Source of the DNA: Dyadobacter sp. CY356
GTDB lineage: Bacteria; Bacteroidota; Bacteroidia; Cytophagales; Spirosomataceae
NCBI RefSeq assembly: GCF_021440195.1
Contig: NZ_JAJTSZ010000009.1
Span: forward strand, 124,001-188,000
Length of the DNA: 64,000 nt
Direction of reading: 5' to 3'
Position numbers and translations under genes: made by a program. Numbering within the stretch: the stretch's first letter is position 1; every line of letters begins with the position of its first letter. The notes under the pieces were generated by a model. That model was not told the origin of the DNA. It saw nothing but the letters and a program-made list of their open reading frames with translations, and did no database searches. Positions 17,801-25,827 of the stretch are shown piece by piece.

Positions 17801-19207
17801 CTATTTTTCGCGATACTGCTCAATAATTCTGAATAATGCTTTTTGTTTTTCCAGCTCAGGAAAAAAGTCGAATAACTGCAAATGCGCGTCATAATCAAGC
17901 GTCAGCGCAACTTCCAGATTTATCAAAGCTTCACGATAGTCACCGGAGTGGATTTGGTAAACAGCCATCCGATAATACAGATCCGCCTCTTCCGGCATTT
18001 CCTCAATTGCCGCCGTCAACAAATCACAAGCTCTTGCATAATTTCCCTGTTCAAAAAGAACAAATGACCATTTCAGCCAGATATCAGGATTGGAAGGTTC
18101 AATTTCCGCGGCCTTTTCAAAAGCTTCAAAAGCAGATATTACATTACCAACCCGGAATTCTGTTTCGGCAAGTGCAAGCCAGTAATCAGGATTTAGTTCA
18201 GTGATCTGGATTGCCTTTCTTATAAAACCAACAGCCTCATACCAGCGGCCTAATTCGCTAAAACAAATCCCCAGACCATACCAGCCATCATCCCACTGGC
18301 TGTCCATTTTTACCGCTTCCCGGTAATATTTGATCGCCGTTTCATATTCCCCCAATTTCTCATAACAGGTTCCCAGACAGCAGCAGGTTTCAGTCTGCTT
18401 GCCTTCCAGTTCGATTGCTTTGAGATATTGAATTTTAGCCTGTTCATATTGTTCCAGGCTCATATAAGAGTTTCCTAACTGGAAAAAAGCAGAGGCAAAA
18501 TCGTCCTTGACCAGCGTGGCATATTCATAAGCGTTCACCGCATCTTCATAGCGTTCAAGTTTACTGAAAGCAATTCCCAGATTATACCAGGCATGATGCG
18601 AGAACGGATTATTGTCAACCAGTTCGTGATAATAAGCCAGATGACTTTCAAGCTCACCGATCAGGTCCAGACAGTGCGCCAGTTCATATAAGGCACTTTC
18701 ATTATTCAGATTATTACGAAGAGAAAGCTTGTAATACTGAATCGCTTCATCATATTTCCCCCAGTTCTGGTAAGTCTGGCCGATCTGGAAATAGACTTCA
18801 TCCTTATCTTCCAAACGGTTTAAAAGACTCTCCAAAACGGAAATTGCTTCTTCATATTCGCCCATCATATTGGAAATCCCAACCTGCATAAACGAAATTT
18901 CTACATCTCCCGGATGGAACAGCGAAGCCCGCTCCAATATTTCCATAGCCAGATCATGTTCACCACGATTGGCATGAATTTGCACTTTATTTAGCAGCAG
19001 ATCAAGTGAATATGGAAAATCAGCCAACCCAAGCTCACAGGCCTGAAAAGCCTTATCCCAATCACCCTTTTCCAGAAAATACTCCGTCACTTTCTCATAT
19101 GCATCCAAATCAAAAAACTCCGACTCATTGGTTTTAAGCATACGCTCAAACCGGAGCAATGTTTCTTTCATGTAATCTTTTCTTTCCCCGAAGTTTTTCT
19201 CCATCAT
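17801..19207 (-). CDS. Tetratricopeptide-repeat protein (cytoplasmic)
   Basis: The open frame reaches a TTG at 19249, but the ATG at 19207 (followed by a second ATG at 19204) is the more natural start and gives 468 residues. Nearly the whole protein is a series of about twelve TPR units with the canonical W/L-G-Y-A-F-A-P spacing, such as YFQIGQTYQNWGKYDEAIQYY and YGLGICFSELGRWYEAVGFI. No signal peptide. It is a protein-protein scaffold of unknown partner, and is widely conserved in this group. The downstream-facing neighbour is the GT9 gene (convergent); an extended SDR lies on the same strand 34 bp below the window-side end of its promoter region. Confidence 0.85.
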   Translation of the reverse strand: MMEKNFGERKDYMKETLLRFERMLKTNESEFFDLDAYEKVTEYFLEKGDWDKAFQACELGLADFPYSLDLLLNKVQIHANRGEHDLAMEILERASLFHPGDVEISFMQVGISNMMGEYEEAISVLESLLNRLEDKDEVYFQIGQTYQNWGKYDEAIQYYKLSLRNNLNNESALYELAHCLDLIGELESHLAYYHELVDNNPFSHHAWYNLGIAFSKLERYEDAVNAYEYATLVKDDFASAFFQLGNSYMSLEQYEQAKIQYLKAIELEGKQTETCCCLGTCYEKLGEYETAIKYYREAVKMDSQWDDGWYGLGICFSELGRWYEAVGFIRKAIQITELNPDYWLALAETEFRVGNVISAFEAFEKAAEIEPSNPDIWLKWSFVLFEQGNYARACDLLTAAIEEMPEEADLYYRMAVYQIHSGDYREALINLEVALTLDYDAHLQLFDFFPELEKQKALFRIIEQYREK

Positions 19208-19283
19208 ACGGATTAGTAGGTTAGAGTTGAGGGTTTTTATACCACACAATAATAAAAGTAAGTTAAAAATAAATCCGGTTTAT

Positions 19284-20282
19284 TCAAATCCTGTCGGTCA
19301 AACTTTCGCATACCCTTGCGATCGTTTTTTCAATAGGCTGAAACTCAAACCCGATTGCTTTTTTGATTTTCCCGCTGTTGTAACGAAACCTGCGGGCGCT
19401 TGATTGCGCGGTTTCTTTTGTAATTAATGGCTTGGTTCCCAACAGCCAGGTTCGTACTGCTTCCACGCGCCATATCACAGAGGCCAGGCCGGAGCCTACT
19501 TTGAAGGAAGGCCTTTTCTTGCCCATGGCATCAGCAATATTGAAAAACAGTGATTTATAAGAAATGCTTCCCGCATTTAATAAAAACCGTTCCCCGGAAA
19601 TCTCTGAAAAAACAAGTTTGTAAACTACTTGCGCAACATCCAGCACATCCACGTAATTGGCTATCCCTTCTGTGTAGAAAGGCTTTTCGTTGTATACATA
19701 ACGGAAAATCTGCGTGCTGCTTTTTGTCCAGTCGCCCTCACCCAATATTAAAGTAGGATTTACAATCACAGCATTTAATCCTTCCGCAACACCCCGCCAG
19801 ACTTCCAGCTCAGCCAGGTGTTTTGATTTTGCATATTCCGAATTTTCAGGAGACTCTTCCCAGCGTTGTTCTTCATCAATAATGAGATCTTCGCCGGAAA
19901 TTATTTTGCGCGAATCAGGACGGCCCAAAGCAGCGATACTGCTTACGTGGCAGAATTTTTTCACTTTATTCTGAAGACAAACATTGACGACATTGGCAGT
20001 ACCTTCCATGTTGACCTTATACATCATTTTCCGGTCTCGCGGCACAAAAGAGACCACCGCGGCCGTATGTATCACAAAGTCAACATCTTCAATTGCTTTT
20101 TCCAGAGAACCGATATCCAGCACATCACCTTCCATCCATTCAATTTCATTTTCTACATCGGCCAAAAGACTTCTGTCTGAACCCTGACGAAAAAGAGCAA
20201 GAACGTTATGATTTTCTTTAAGAAATAGCCGTGCAACAGCACTTCCAACTAAACCTGTGGCACCGGTAATAAGGATTTTCAT
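19284..20282 (-). CDS. NAD(P)-dependent epimerase/dehydratase (extended SDR)
   Basis: 332 residues. An N-terminal Rossmann motif GATGLVGS (7-14), DVLDI after strand three, the catalytic Ser in HVSSIAALG and the Y-x3-K pair in EYAKSKH identify an extended SDR of the dihydroflavonol-reductase/3-beta-HSD type. It probably reduces or oxidises a keto or hydroxyl group of a small molecule or sugar nucleotide; the substrate is unknown. It reads toward the TPR gene on the same strand (76 bp gap), so a shared transcript is possible. Confidence 0.88.
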   Translation of the reverse strand: MKILITGATGLVGSAVARLFLKENHNVLALFRQGSDRSLLADVENEIEWMEGDVLDIGSLEKAIEDVDFVIHTAAVVSFVPRDRKMMYKVNMEGTANVVNVCLQNKVKKFCHVSSIAALGRPDSRKIISGEDLIIDEEQRWEESPENSEYAKSKHLAELEVWRGVAEGLNAVIVNPTLILGEGDWTKSSTQIFRYVYNEKPFYTEGIANYVDVLDVAQVVYKLVFSEISGERFLLNAGSISYKSLFFNIADAMGKKRPSFKVGSGLASVIWRVEAVRTWLLGTKPLITKETAQSSARRFRYNSGKIKKAIGFEFQPIEKTIARVCESLTDRI

Positions 20283-20424
20283 GTATAGAGAACGAACTGT
20301 GGAACGTCAAAGTTCGCCAATGAAAAGACTAGTTCATAATCCTGATTTGCGTAATGAAGAAAAATGTTTATCAATTAGTAAAAGCTCGATCCACCAATTT
20401 TATAACTAATTAATATTCTGTCTA

Positions 20425-20994
20425 TTACTTCCCAATACTCTTCAAAGCATCAAACCCGGCATAACCTTCCTCCGCAATCCTGATGCCGCGGGGAATATAA
20501 CTTTGCTGATCCGTGGATGCCCAGGTACCCAAACCATCTACATACCGATTGAACATACAAAAAGAGGCGGCAATCAAAACGGCATCATGGATCTCATTAT
20601 CCGTAGCACCTTCATTTCTGGCGGCTTCTATTTGATCAGGCGATACATTTTTCCCGCCTTTTTGCACGCTTGCTGCGATCCCAAGCAATGTTTTCATTTT
20701 CGCCGAAAGTGGGGCACTATCAAAATCTTTTTTTACCTGATTGATTAAAGTGCCGTCATCTTCCAGATAACATTGCGCTGCTGCTCCATGCACGCTTTGG
20801 CAAAACAAACAATCGTTCAAATAAGAAACGTAGGTGGCAATTAACTCACGATCCCCGCGTGTCAGATTATTATCCGTTTCTCTCAGCAAAGCCTCTGCCA
20901 GTAAATTGAGCGGACGTGCGGTTTCGGGTCTGAAAGCCATAAGTCCGCGAATGCCGGGAAGCTGATCTTCTTCGGGAATCTTTATATAAGCCAT
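20425..20994 (-). CDS. AhpD-like peroxidase-related protein (carboxymuconolactone decarboxylase fold), copy C
   Basis: 189 residues of the CMD/AhpD fold. The active-site pattern E-x11-C-x2-C-x3-H is complete (Glu50, Cys62, Cys65, His69 in NDCLFCQSVH), as in alkylhydroperoxidase AhpD, where the cysteine pair cycles between thiol and disulfide. A second helical part with the FCMFNRYVDGLGTW block follows. It is very similar to copy A (29227-29766), sharing for example IHD-VLIAA-FCMFNRYVDGLGTWA. It is the last gene of the minus-strand cluster beginning at 29766, 72 bp after the DUF3179 gene. Either peroxide reduction or a role in an unknown pathway fits. Confidence 0.88.
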   Translation of the reverse strand: MAYIKIPEEDQLPGIRGLMAFRPETARPLNLLAEALLRETDNNLTRGDRELIATYVSYLNDCLFCQSVHGAAAQCYLEDDGTLINQVKKDFDSAPLSAKMKTLLGIAASVQKGGKNVSPDQIEAARNEGATDNEIHDAVLIAASFCMFNRYVDGLGTWASTDQQSYIPRGIRIAEEGYAGFDALKSIGK

Positions 20995-21066
20995 TTTTTA
21001 ATTAAAAGTGAAGCGTTAGGAAATGTTACAATCAATCTTTTTCATGGCTAATAGATACAAAACTTA

Positions 21067-22215
21067 CTAATATTTTTCCGTATCCGGATGAAAGGTCTGC
21101 CAGCTGTGCCAGAATTCCTGGTAAGCATTGACCGGTTTCAGATCAGGACTTTTTTCAGCCCCAATGTTTTTTCCCAATAAATTATAAGCTTTCGTTCCCA
21201 GATAAAGCGTATCGTTTTTAAGAATAACACCTTCCGATTCCGACGGTCTTGCAAAGGCAAAAAAGCTTTTATCATCTGAGGCCAGCACAAGCGCAGTCGG
21301 CTGGTTTCCAACCTTACTATTGATTATTCTTTCACTTCGCAGACGATTCCAGTCAAATGCTTTGCTTGCGTTTCCGTATTTTATACCCACAACCCAGGAT
21401 TTGTCTTTCCAGGAAAGTGAATCCGTTTTGGTCAGCGTTGATTTCCCCTTTCCGCTTTCATATTTGCTCATCGAATCATATTTAGCCTGAAATGCAGGAT
21501 CTGGCTGCATGATCAGTGTATTCGGATGTAATGCAATCCACTCCGATAATAAAGTTTGAGTACTGTTCTTTTCAGGTAATGTTTTTCCTTTCGACGGACC
21601 GGTAATTGCTTCTCCATTTGCCTGTCTCCACCAGCTATGCGTCGTTTCATCTTCAAACATCGCATTGAAATGATCCATACCCACCAGACGGAAAAGTTCA
21701 GGTTTATCGTCAACCAGCGGCTCGAAAACGCGTCCGGTGCGGCAAACAGTACAATAAGTAACAATAATCGGTTTGCCATTCAGCCTATCCTGAACCTGAT
21801 GGTGGTAACCGATATATTGAATCGGATATGCTTTTGCTTCGCCGTTTTCCGTAACACCGATTACTAACCTATCTTTTCCAACTTTATTTTCAGAAACGTT
21901 TTTTAACAATAATGTTTTAGGTTGATAAAACATGGTATCTGCTGCCATTTCAAAGTTGGCTGCGTAGCTTATCCCGATTGTAATAAGAAGGAATAAGGCC
22001 GGAATCCATTTTCTCTTCGATTTAAAAACACTTGCCGCGCCAATGATAATCAGTAATAAAAAGAATATCCGGAAAGGCCACCGCCAGGTATGCAGGAAAT
22101 AAGCCAGGTCGATGCTGTTCATACGCTGACTTCCAGGCATGGGCATAATGAAGTAGACTTTTGCTATTTCAAATAAAATAAAACCGATAATCCCGAGGTA
22201 AAATATTTTTTTCAT
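21067..22215 (-). CDS. DUF3179 domain-containing membrane protein
   Basis: 382 residues. Three hydrophobic N-terminal segments (about 4-22, 47-64 and 70-87) anchor the protein; the rest is outside the membrane and matches the DUF3179 family: AYPIQYIGYHHQV, the YCTVCRTGRVF cysteine motif, VGMDHFNAMFED, SWWRQANGEAITG and VVGIKYGNASKAF. The function of DUF3179 is not known; the C-x2-C motif could bind a metal or heme or be redox-active (inference). It lies between the MFS transporter and AhpD copy C on the same strand. A hairpin upstream (22257-22286) may lower its transcription relative to the genes before it. Confidence 0.85.
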   Translation of the reverse strand: MKKIFYLGIIGFILFEIAKVYFIMPMPGSQRMNSIDLAYFLHTWRWPFRIFFLLLIIIGAASVFKSKRKWIPALFLLITIGISYAANFEMAADTMFYQPKTLLLKNVSENKVGKDRLVIGVTENGEAKAYPIQYIGYHHQVQDRLNGKPIIVTYCTVCRTGRVFEPLVDDKPELFRLVGMDHFNAMFEDETTHSWWRQANGEAITGPSKGKTLPEKNSTQTLLSEWIALHPNTLIMQPDPAFQAKYDSMSKYESGKGKSTLTKTDSLSWKDKSWVVGIKYGNASKAFDWNRLRSERIINSKVGNQPTALVLASDDKSFFAFARPSESEGVILKNDTLYLGTKAYNLLGKNIGAEKSPDLKPVNAYQEFWHSWQTFHPDTEKY

Positions 22216-22256
22216 TTGACTTATTTTGAGATCATTTAGTTGATGTTAATTTAGAG

Positions 22257-22286
22257 AAACGGACTCGTCAAATGACAAGTCCGTTT
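22257..22286 (-). terminator. Hairpin between MFS and DUF3179 genes
   Basis: Thirteen-base arms (22257-22269, 22274-22286) pair with one G-T wobble around a four-base loop. The following minus-strand bases are only weakly T-rich, so partial termination is more likely than a full stop. Confidence 0.55.
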
Positions 22287-22302
22287 GCTTGAATTAATTA
22301 AC

Positions 22303-23553
22303 CTATGATATATTTTTAATATTATTAACCGGGTCCCGGCTTAGCCAGGCAGTAATAAATGCGATTAGAAATGGTATTGAAAAAACCAGTAATGCGTTGC
22401 CAAAACCTCCCAAAACCGTAACCAGTGCCCCAATAAAAAAGACAGCAGTAGCCGTGAAAAACCGGCCTATATTGAAACAAAACCCCGTTGCCGTGGCTCT
22501 GATAATGACAGGAAATAATTCCGGAATATAACTTGACAATGAGCCCTGGCTAATTCCGAAAAACAACGCTAACAGCGCAGTTTCCAAATAGACAATTTTT
22601 GAAAAAGTATGATTTGTAATAAATAACAGGCAGCATACCATGATACAGCCGGCAAATGTGATCATCAGGGTTTTTCTGCTCCCCAGATTTTTCACCAGAA
22701 AACCTGATAAAACACCTCCGGTAATTCCACCCATACCTAAAAGAACCATCGTCAATCCACGTTCTTTTTGTCCATCCTGACCAACTGCCAGTAATGACTG
22801 AACCCACGTTGGGAGCCAGGAGAAAATCCCCCAAAGTCCAATCAATACCGCACCAAAAATGACCGATCCTTTTATTAGATTTGAACGGTTTGTCGCATCA
22901 AAAACACTTTCTGTATTATTAAACGGAGCCGACTTTACCATTCGCCACGAATGCGACTCAGGTGCTAAAAACAGAATTAATAACGCGATTGCAACAGGAA
23001 GCAACCCAAGTCCGAAAGCTGGCCTCCACGCCGAAAAGACCATATTCAAACTTCCTGTTGCCACAATGCCAATTGGAAAAGAAACAGCCAGAATACCGAG
23101 CATAACCGGACGGGTCTTCTTTTCCCAGATTTCAGAAATGTATACGGTTGAAACCAGAAGCACACCTCCAACACCCATTCCGGTCATAAAACGAAGCCCC
23201 ATTAACGAATACCAGTTTGGCACGATAACGACAAGACAAGTACCAACGCCATATAGCGCGGTACAAAAAGCCAAAGTTTTCACTCTGCCAACGCGGTCGC
23301 TTACCAGCCCAAAAAGCAATCCGCCGAACATCCATCCATAAAGAAAAGTGGCGTTGATGAAGGCACCAATTTCTCCCATTTCTGCTTCGGAGATTTCACG
23401 GTGCATCAGATCCGGAATTGCAACGGGTAAGTATACTGACATCAGCGTTGATACTGTGCCGCTGAGAATGTAAGTGATCATGCATAGCGAAAACACAAGC
23501 CACTTGCGTGCGGCAACGGTTTCAACCAAAAGAGTTTCATTTAGCGTTTCCAT
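22303..23553 (-). CDS. Major facilitator superfamily transporter
   Basis: 416 residues, about twelve transmembrane helices with a central loop. MFS motif A is present between helices 2 and 3 (GLVSDRVGRVKTL), and the ESHSWR stretch marks the loop after helix 6. The layout resembles the sugar-porter/aromatic-acid:H+ symporter branches (metabolite import), but the substrate is not fixed. It starts 6 bp after the FG-GAP/ASPIC gene, so the two are surely co-transcribed. In this cluster it would move across the inner membrane what the TonB receptor brings across the outer one (inference). Confidence 0.9.
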   Translation of the reverse strand: METLNETLLVETVAARKWLVFSLCMITYILSGTVSTLMSVYLPVAIPDLMHREISEAEMGEIGAFINATFLYGWMFGGLLFGLVSDRVGRVKTLAFCTALYGVGTCLVVIVPNWYSLMGLRFMTGMGVGGVLLVSTVYISEIWEKKTRPVMLGILAVSFPIGIVATGSLNMVFSAWRPAFGLGLLPVAIALLILFLAPESHSWRMVKSAPFNNTESVFDATNRSNLIKGSVIFGAVLIGLWGIFSWLPTWVQSLLAVGQDGQKERGLTMVLLGMGGITGGVLSGFLVKNLGSRKTLMITFAGCIMVCCLLFITNHTFSKIVYLETALLALFFGISQGSLSSYIPELFPVIIRATATGFCFNIGRFFTATAVFFIGALVTVLGGFGNALLVFSIPFLIAFITAWLSRDPVNNIKNIS

Positions 23554-23559
23554 TTTGAG

Positions 23560-25827
23560 CTATAAGATTTTTGGTGTATCGCAAACCGGGATTGATGTAT
23601 TCAAACCCATATAACTAAGTTTTTTTAACGGGACCAGCGCTAATGTTTTTTCACCCTCCTTAATTTTATACAGTTGATTAGGCTTTACATTTCTAAATAT
23701 TTCAGGCTGTTTTTCCCCTACCCAGCTAATTGCGATTTCATCAATCAAAGTGGCTTTCCCGATACCAATTTCTCTTCTTAACGGTGATGCTCCGAAACTA
23801 CCGCCAGAATTCAAATCCCTGTAAACAACTCTGCTTATACCATTTTCCCGGAAACTGATTTTAACTCTGGCCCCTATCGCAGATCGGTTACTTTTGGTCC
23901 CTTCCAAGTCGAGTTTTACCCAGTTATTTGAATTTTGACCTGGGTTCATATATAAGGAATTGTTGTATGCATCACCCTTGTAAGCACCGCCCACTTCAAT
24001 AAAAATATCCTGATCGCCATCATTATCCATATCCGAAAATGCCACGGCATGGCCTTTTTGAAGATTCCCGACTCTCCCCGAAATTGTTACATCGGCAAAC
24101 CTTTTGCCATCAATATTTTTGTAAAGTTTATTTGGAATAAGTGAAGTATAATCAGGATTTCCTGTGCCTAAATACATATCCAGATATCCGTCATTATCAA
24201 TATCGCCAAAATTTGAACCCATCGCAAAAACACTGTGATTCAGTCCTGCTTCTTCCGAAACATTTTTGAAAGTGCCGTCATGATTATTGTGGTACAGATA
24301 CATTTTGCTTGATTTGTTCGGGATATTCAAGACATCCGTCGCCACAGAGTAAGCAAGCGTTCTATCCATTTGATAACCGCAAATGAAGATATCCTGCCAG
24401 CCATCGTTGTCATAATCCCAAAACCAGGTAGGAAAAGTAGATGCACCGATATTTCCAACACCAGAGATTTCACTTGCGTCTTCAAACCTTAGTTTGCCAT
24501 TGACAAGACCTTTATTTTTCAACAACACTTTATAGCCAGACATGGTGGAAATAAAAATATCCTGAAATCCATCATTGTTATAGTCAGCCGCAGCAACGCC
24601 TTTTATAAATGCGTTTACATTGCAGCCGGCTTCCAATGCAACATTTGTAAACTTTCCATTTTTATCACTTAGATATAACTCACAACCATGTTGTTCACCT
24701 TCCTTTGCCGTTTCATTTCCAATAAATAAATCCAGCCAGCCATCATTATTAAAATCCCGCCAGATACCAGCCTGGCTCGGATGCAGTGAAAATAAACCGC
24801 TTTGAATTGTAACATCTGTGAAAGTATCATCCCCATTATTTCTAAATAAGGAGTTGGGTTGTTTACCGAATTCTCCTGCCATCCAAGCACCTCTCAAAAC
24901 CAGAATATCAATAAACCCGTCATTGTTATAATCTGCCTGAATCATATTCAGGCCGCCCTTAAATCGTTCAAGTCCCGATTTCACAGAAATGTCTGTGAAC
25001 GTTCCATCCGGATTCCCTTTGAAATAATGCATACTACCGTCCAAACCCCAGTCTGACGTTACGATATCATTGTACCCATCATTATTCAAATCGTCGATCA
25101 CAACACCTCCTGCTCTGTTACGCTTATTCAGTCCAAGCTGCGGAGCGATATCTTTAAATGGCTTAATACTAACATCTGTCGGATCCTGGTCCATCCCAGG
25201 AATGAGCCATTTCGGGGGGACATTTGCCGGATATTCTCCCAATGTCATATAAGCAATATTCAAAAGCCAGCGCGCTTCATAATCCTCCGGATTTTTTTCA
25301 AGCATACCAGAATAAACTTGAATAGCCCTGTTTGATCCTGTTTTGATGGTATGAATGCCGGTATTCACAATAGGGATAAGACATGATTCGCTGGTGTGGT
25401 TTCTCACACAATTCTGGCGCTCACCCAAACGCATGTTTGCAATACCAAGGCTGCCTTTTAGCATATCTGCATAAGGGGTAAACTGGATATCTGCGAGAGG
25501 AGAAATTTTTTCAAGGATATCCACTGCCTTCTGCTCCTCCCCCAGTTTGAGATATGCAATCGCAGATTGATGCTGCATTACAAAACTTTTGTAAACATCC
25601 ATATTGCTGCTGTTTACAGAAGCATAAAAAGCAAGTTCTGCTTCCGGACAAAATGGATTCAACTTGTTAAAATTATTTGTGTTAATCTCGTTAAGGACAG
25701 AAATCATTTTTTCCTCATTTCCCTTTTCGTGTCCACAGGAAAACATGGAGATACAAAAAGCAAGAATAAGGGCCTTTCCGCTATTAATTGTTATGAATAC
25801 TAAGCCGGATTTTTTCATTTTTTTCAT
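23560..25827 (-). CDS. FG-GAP/VCBS-repeat and ASPIC/UnbV-domain lipoprotein (CRTAC1 family)
   Basis: 755 residues. The N-terminus has a lipoprotein signal (MFSC lipobox near residue 31). A helical TPR-like part (about 35-200) precedes a beta-propeller with seven calcium-type D-x-D/N-x-D-G motifs (DLNNDGYND, DYNNDGFID, DFNNDGWLD, DYNNDGFQD, DYDNDGWQD, DIDNDGYLD, DMDNDGDQD). The C-terminal 90 residues are an ASPIC/UnbV domain. It is likely an outer-surface binding protein. Its start overlaps the stop of the TonB receptor gene (ATGA at 25824-25827), the place where a SusD-type partner normally sits. Ligand unknown. Confidence 0.9.
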   Translation of the reverse strand: MKKMKKSGLVFITINSGKALILAFCISMFSCGHEKGNEEKMISVLNEINTNNFNKLNPFCPEAELAFYASVNSSNMDVYKSFVMQHQSAIAYLKLGEEQKAVDILEKISPLADIQFTPYADMLKGSLGIANMRLGERQNCVRNHTSESCLIPIVNTGIHTIKTGSNRAIQVYSGMLEKNPEDYEARWLLNIAYMTLGEYPANVPPKWLIPGMDQDPTDVSIKPFKDIAPQLGLNKRNRAGGVVIDDLNNDGYNDIVTSDWGLDGSMHYFKGNPDGTFTDISVKSGLERFKGGLNMIQADYNNDGFIDILVLRGAWMAGEFGKQPNSLFRNNGDDTFTDVTIQSGLFSLHPSQAGIWRDFNNDGWLDLFIGNETAKEGEQHGCELYLSDKNGKFTNVALEAGCNVNAFIKGVAAADYNNDGFQDIFISTMSGYKVLLKNKGLVNGKLRFEDASEISGVGNIGASTFPTWFWDYDNDGWQDIFICGYQMDRTLAYSVATDVLNIPNKSSKMYLYHNNHDGTFKNVSEEAGLNHSVFAMGSNFGDIDNDGYLDMYLGTGNPDYTSLIPNKLYKNIDGKRFADVTISGRVGNLQKGHAVAFSDMDNDGDQDIFIEVGGAYKGDAYNNSLYMNPGQNSNNWVKLDLEGTKSNRSAIGARVKISFRENGISRVVYRDLNSGGSFGASPLRREIGIGKATLIDEIAISWVGEKQPEIFRNVKPNQLYKIKEGEKTLALVPLKKLSYMGLNTSIPVCDTPKIL

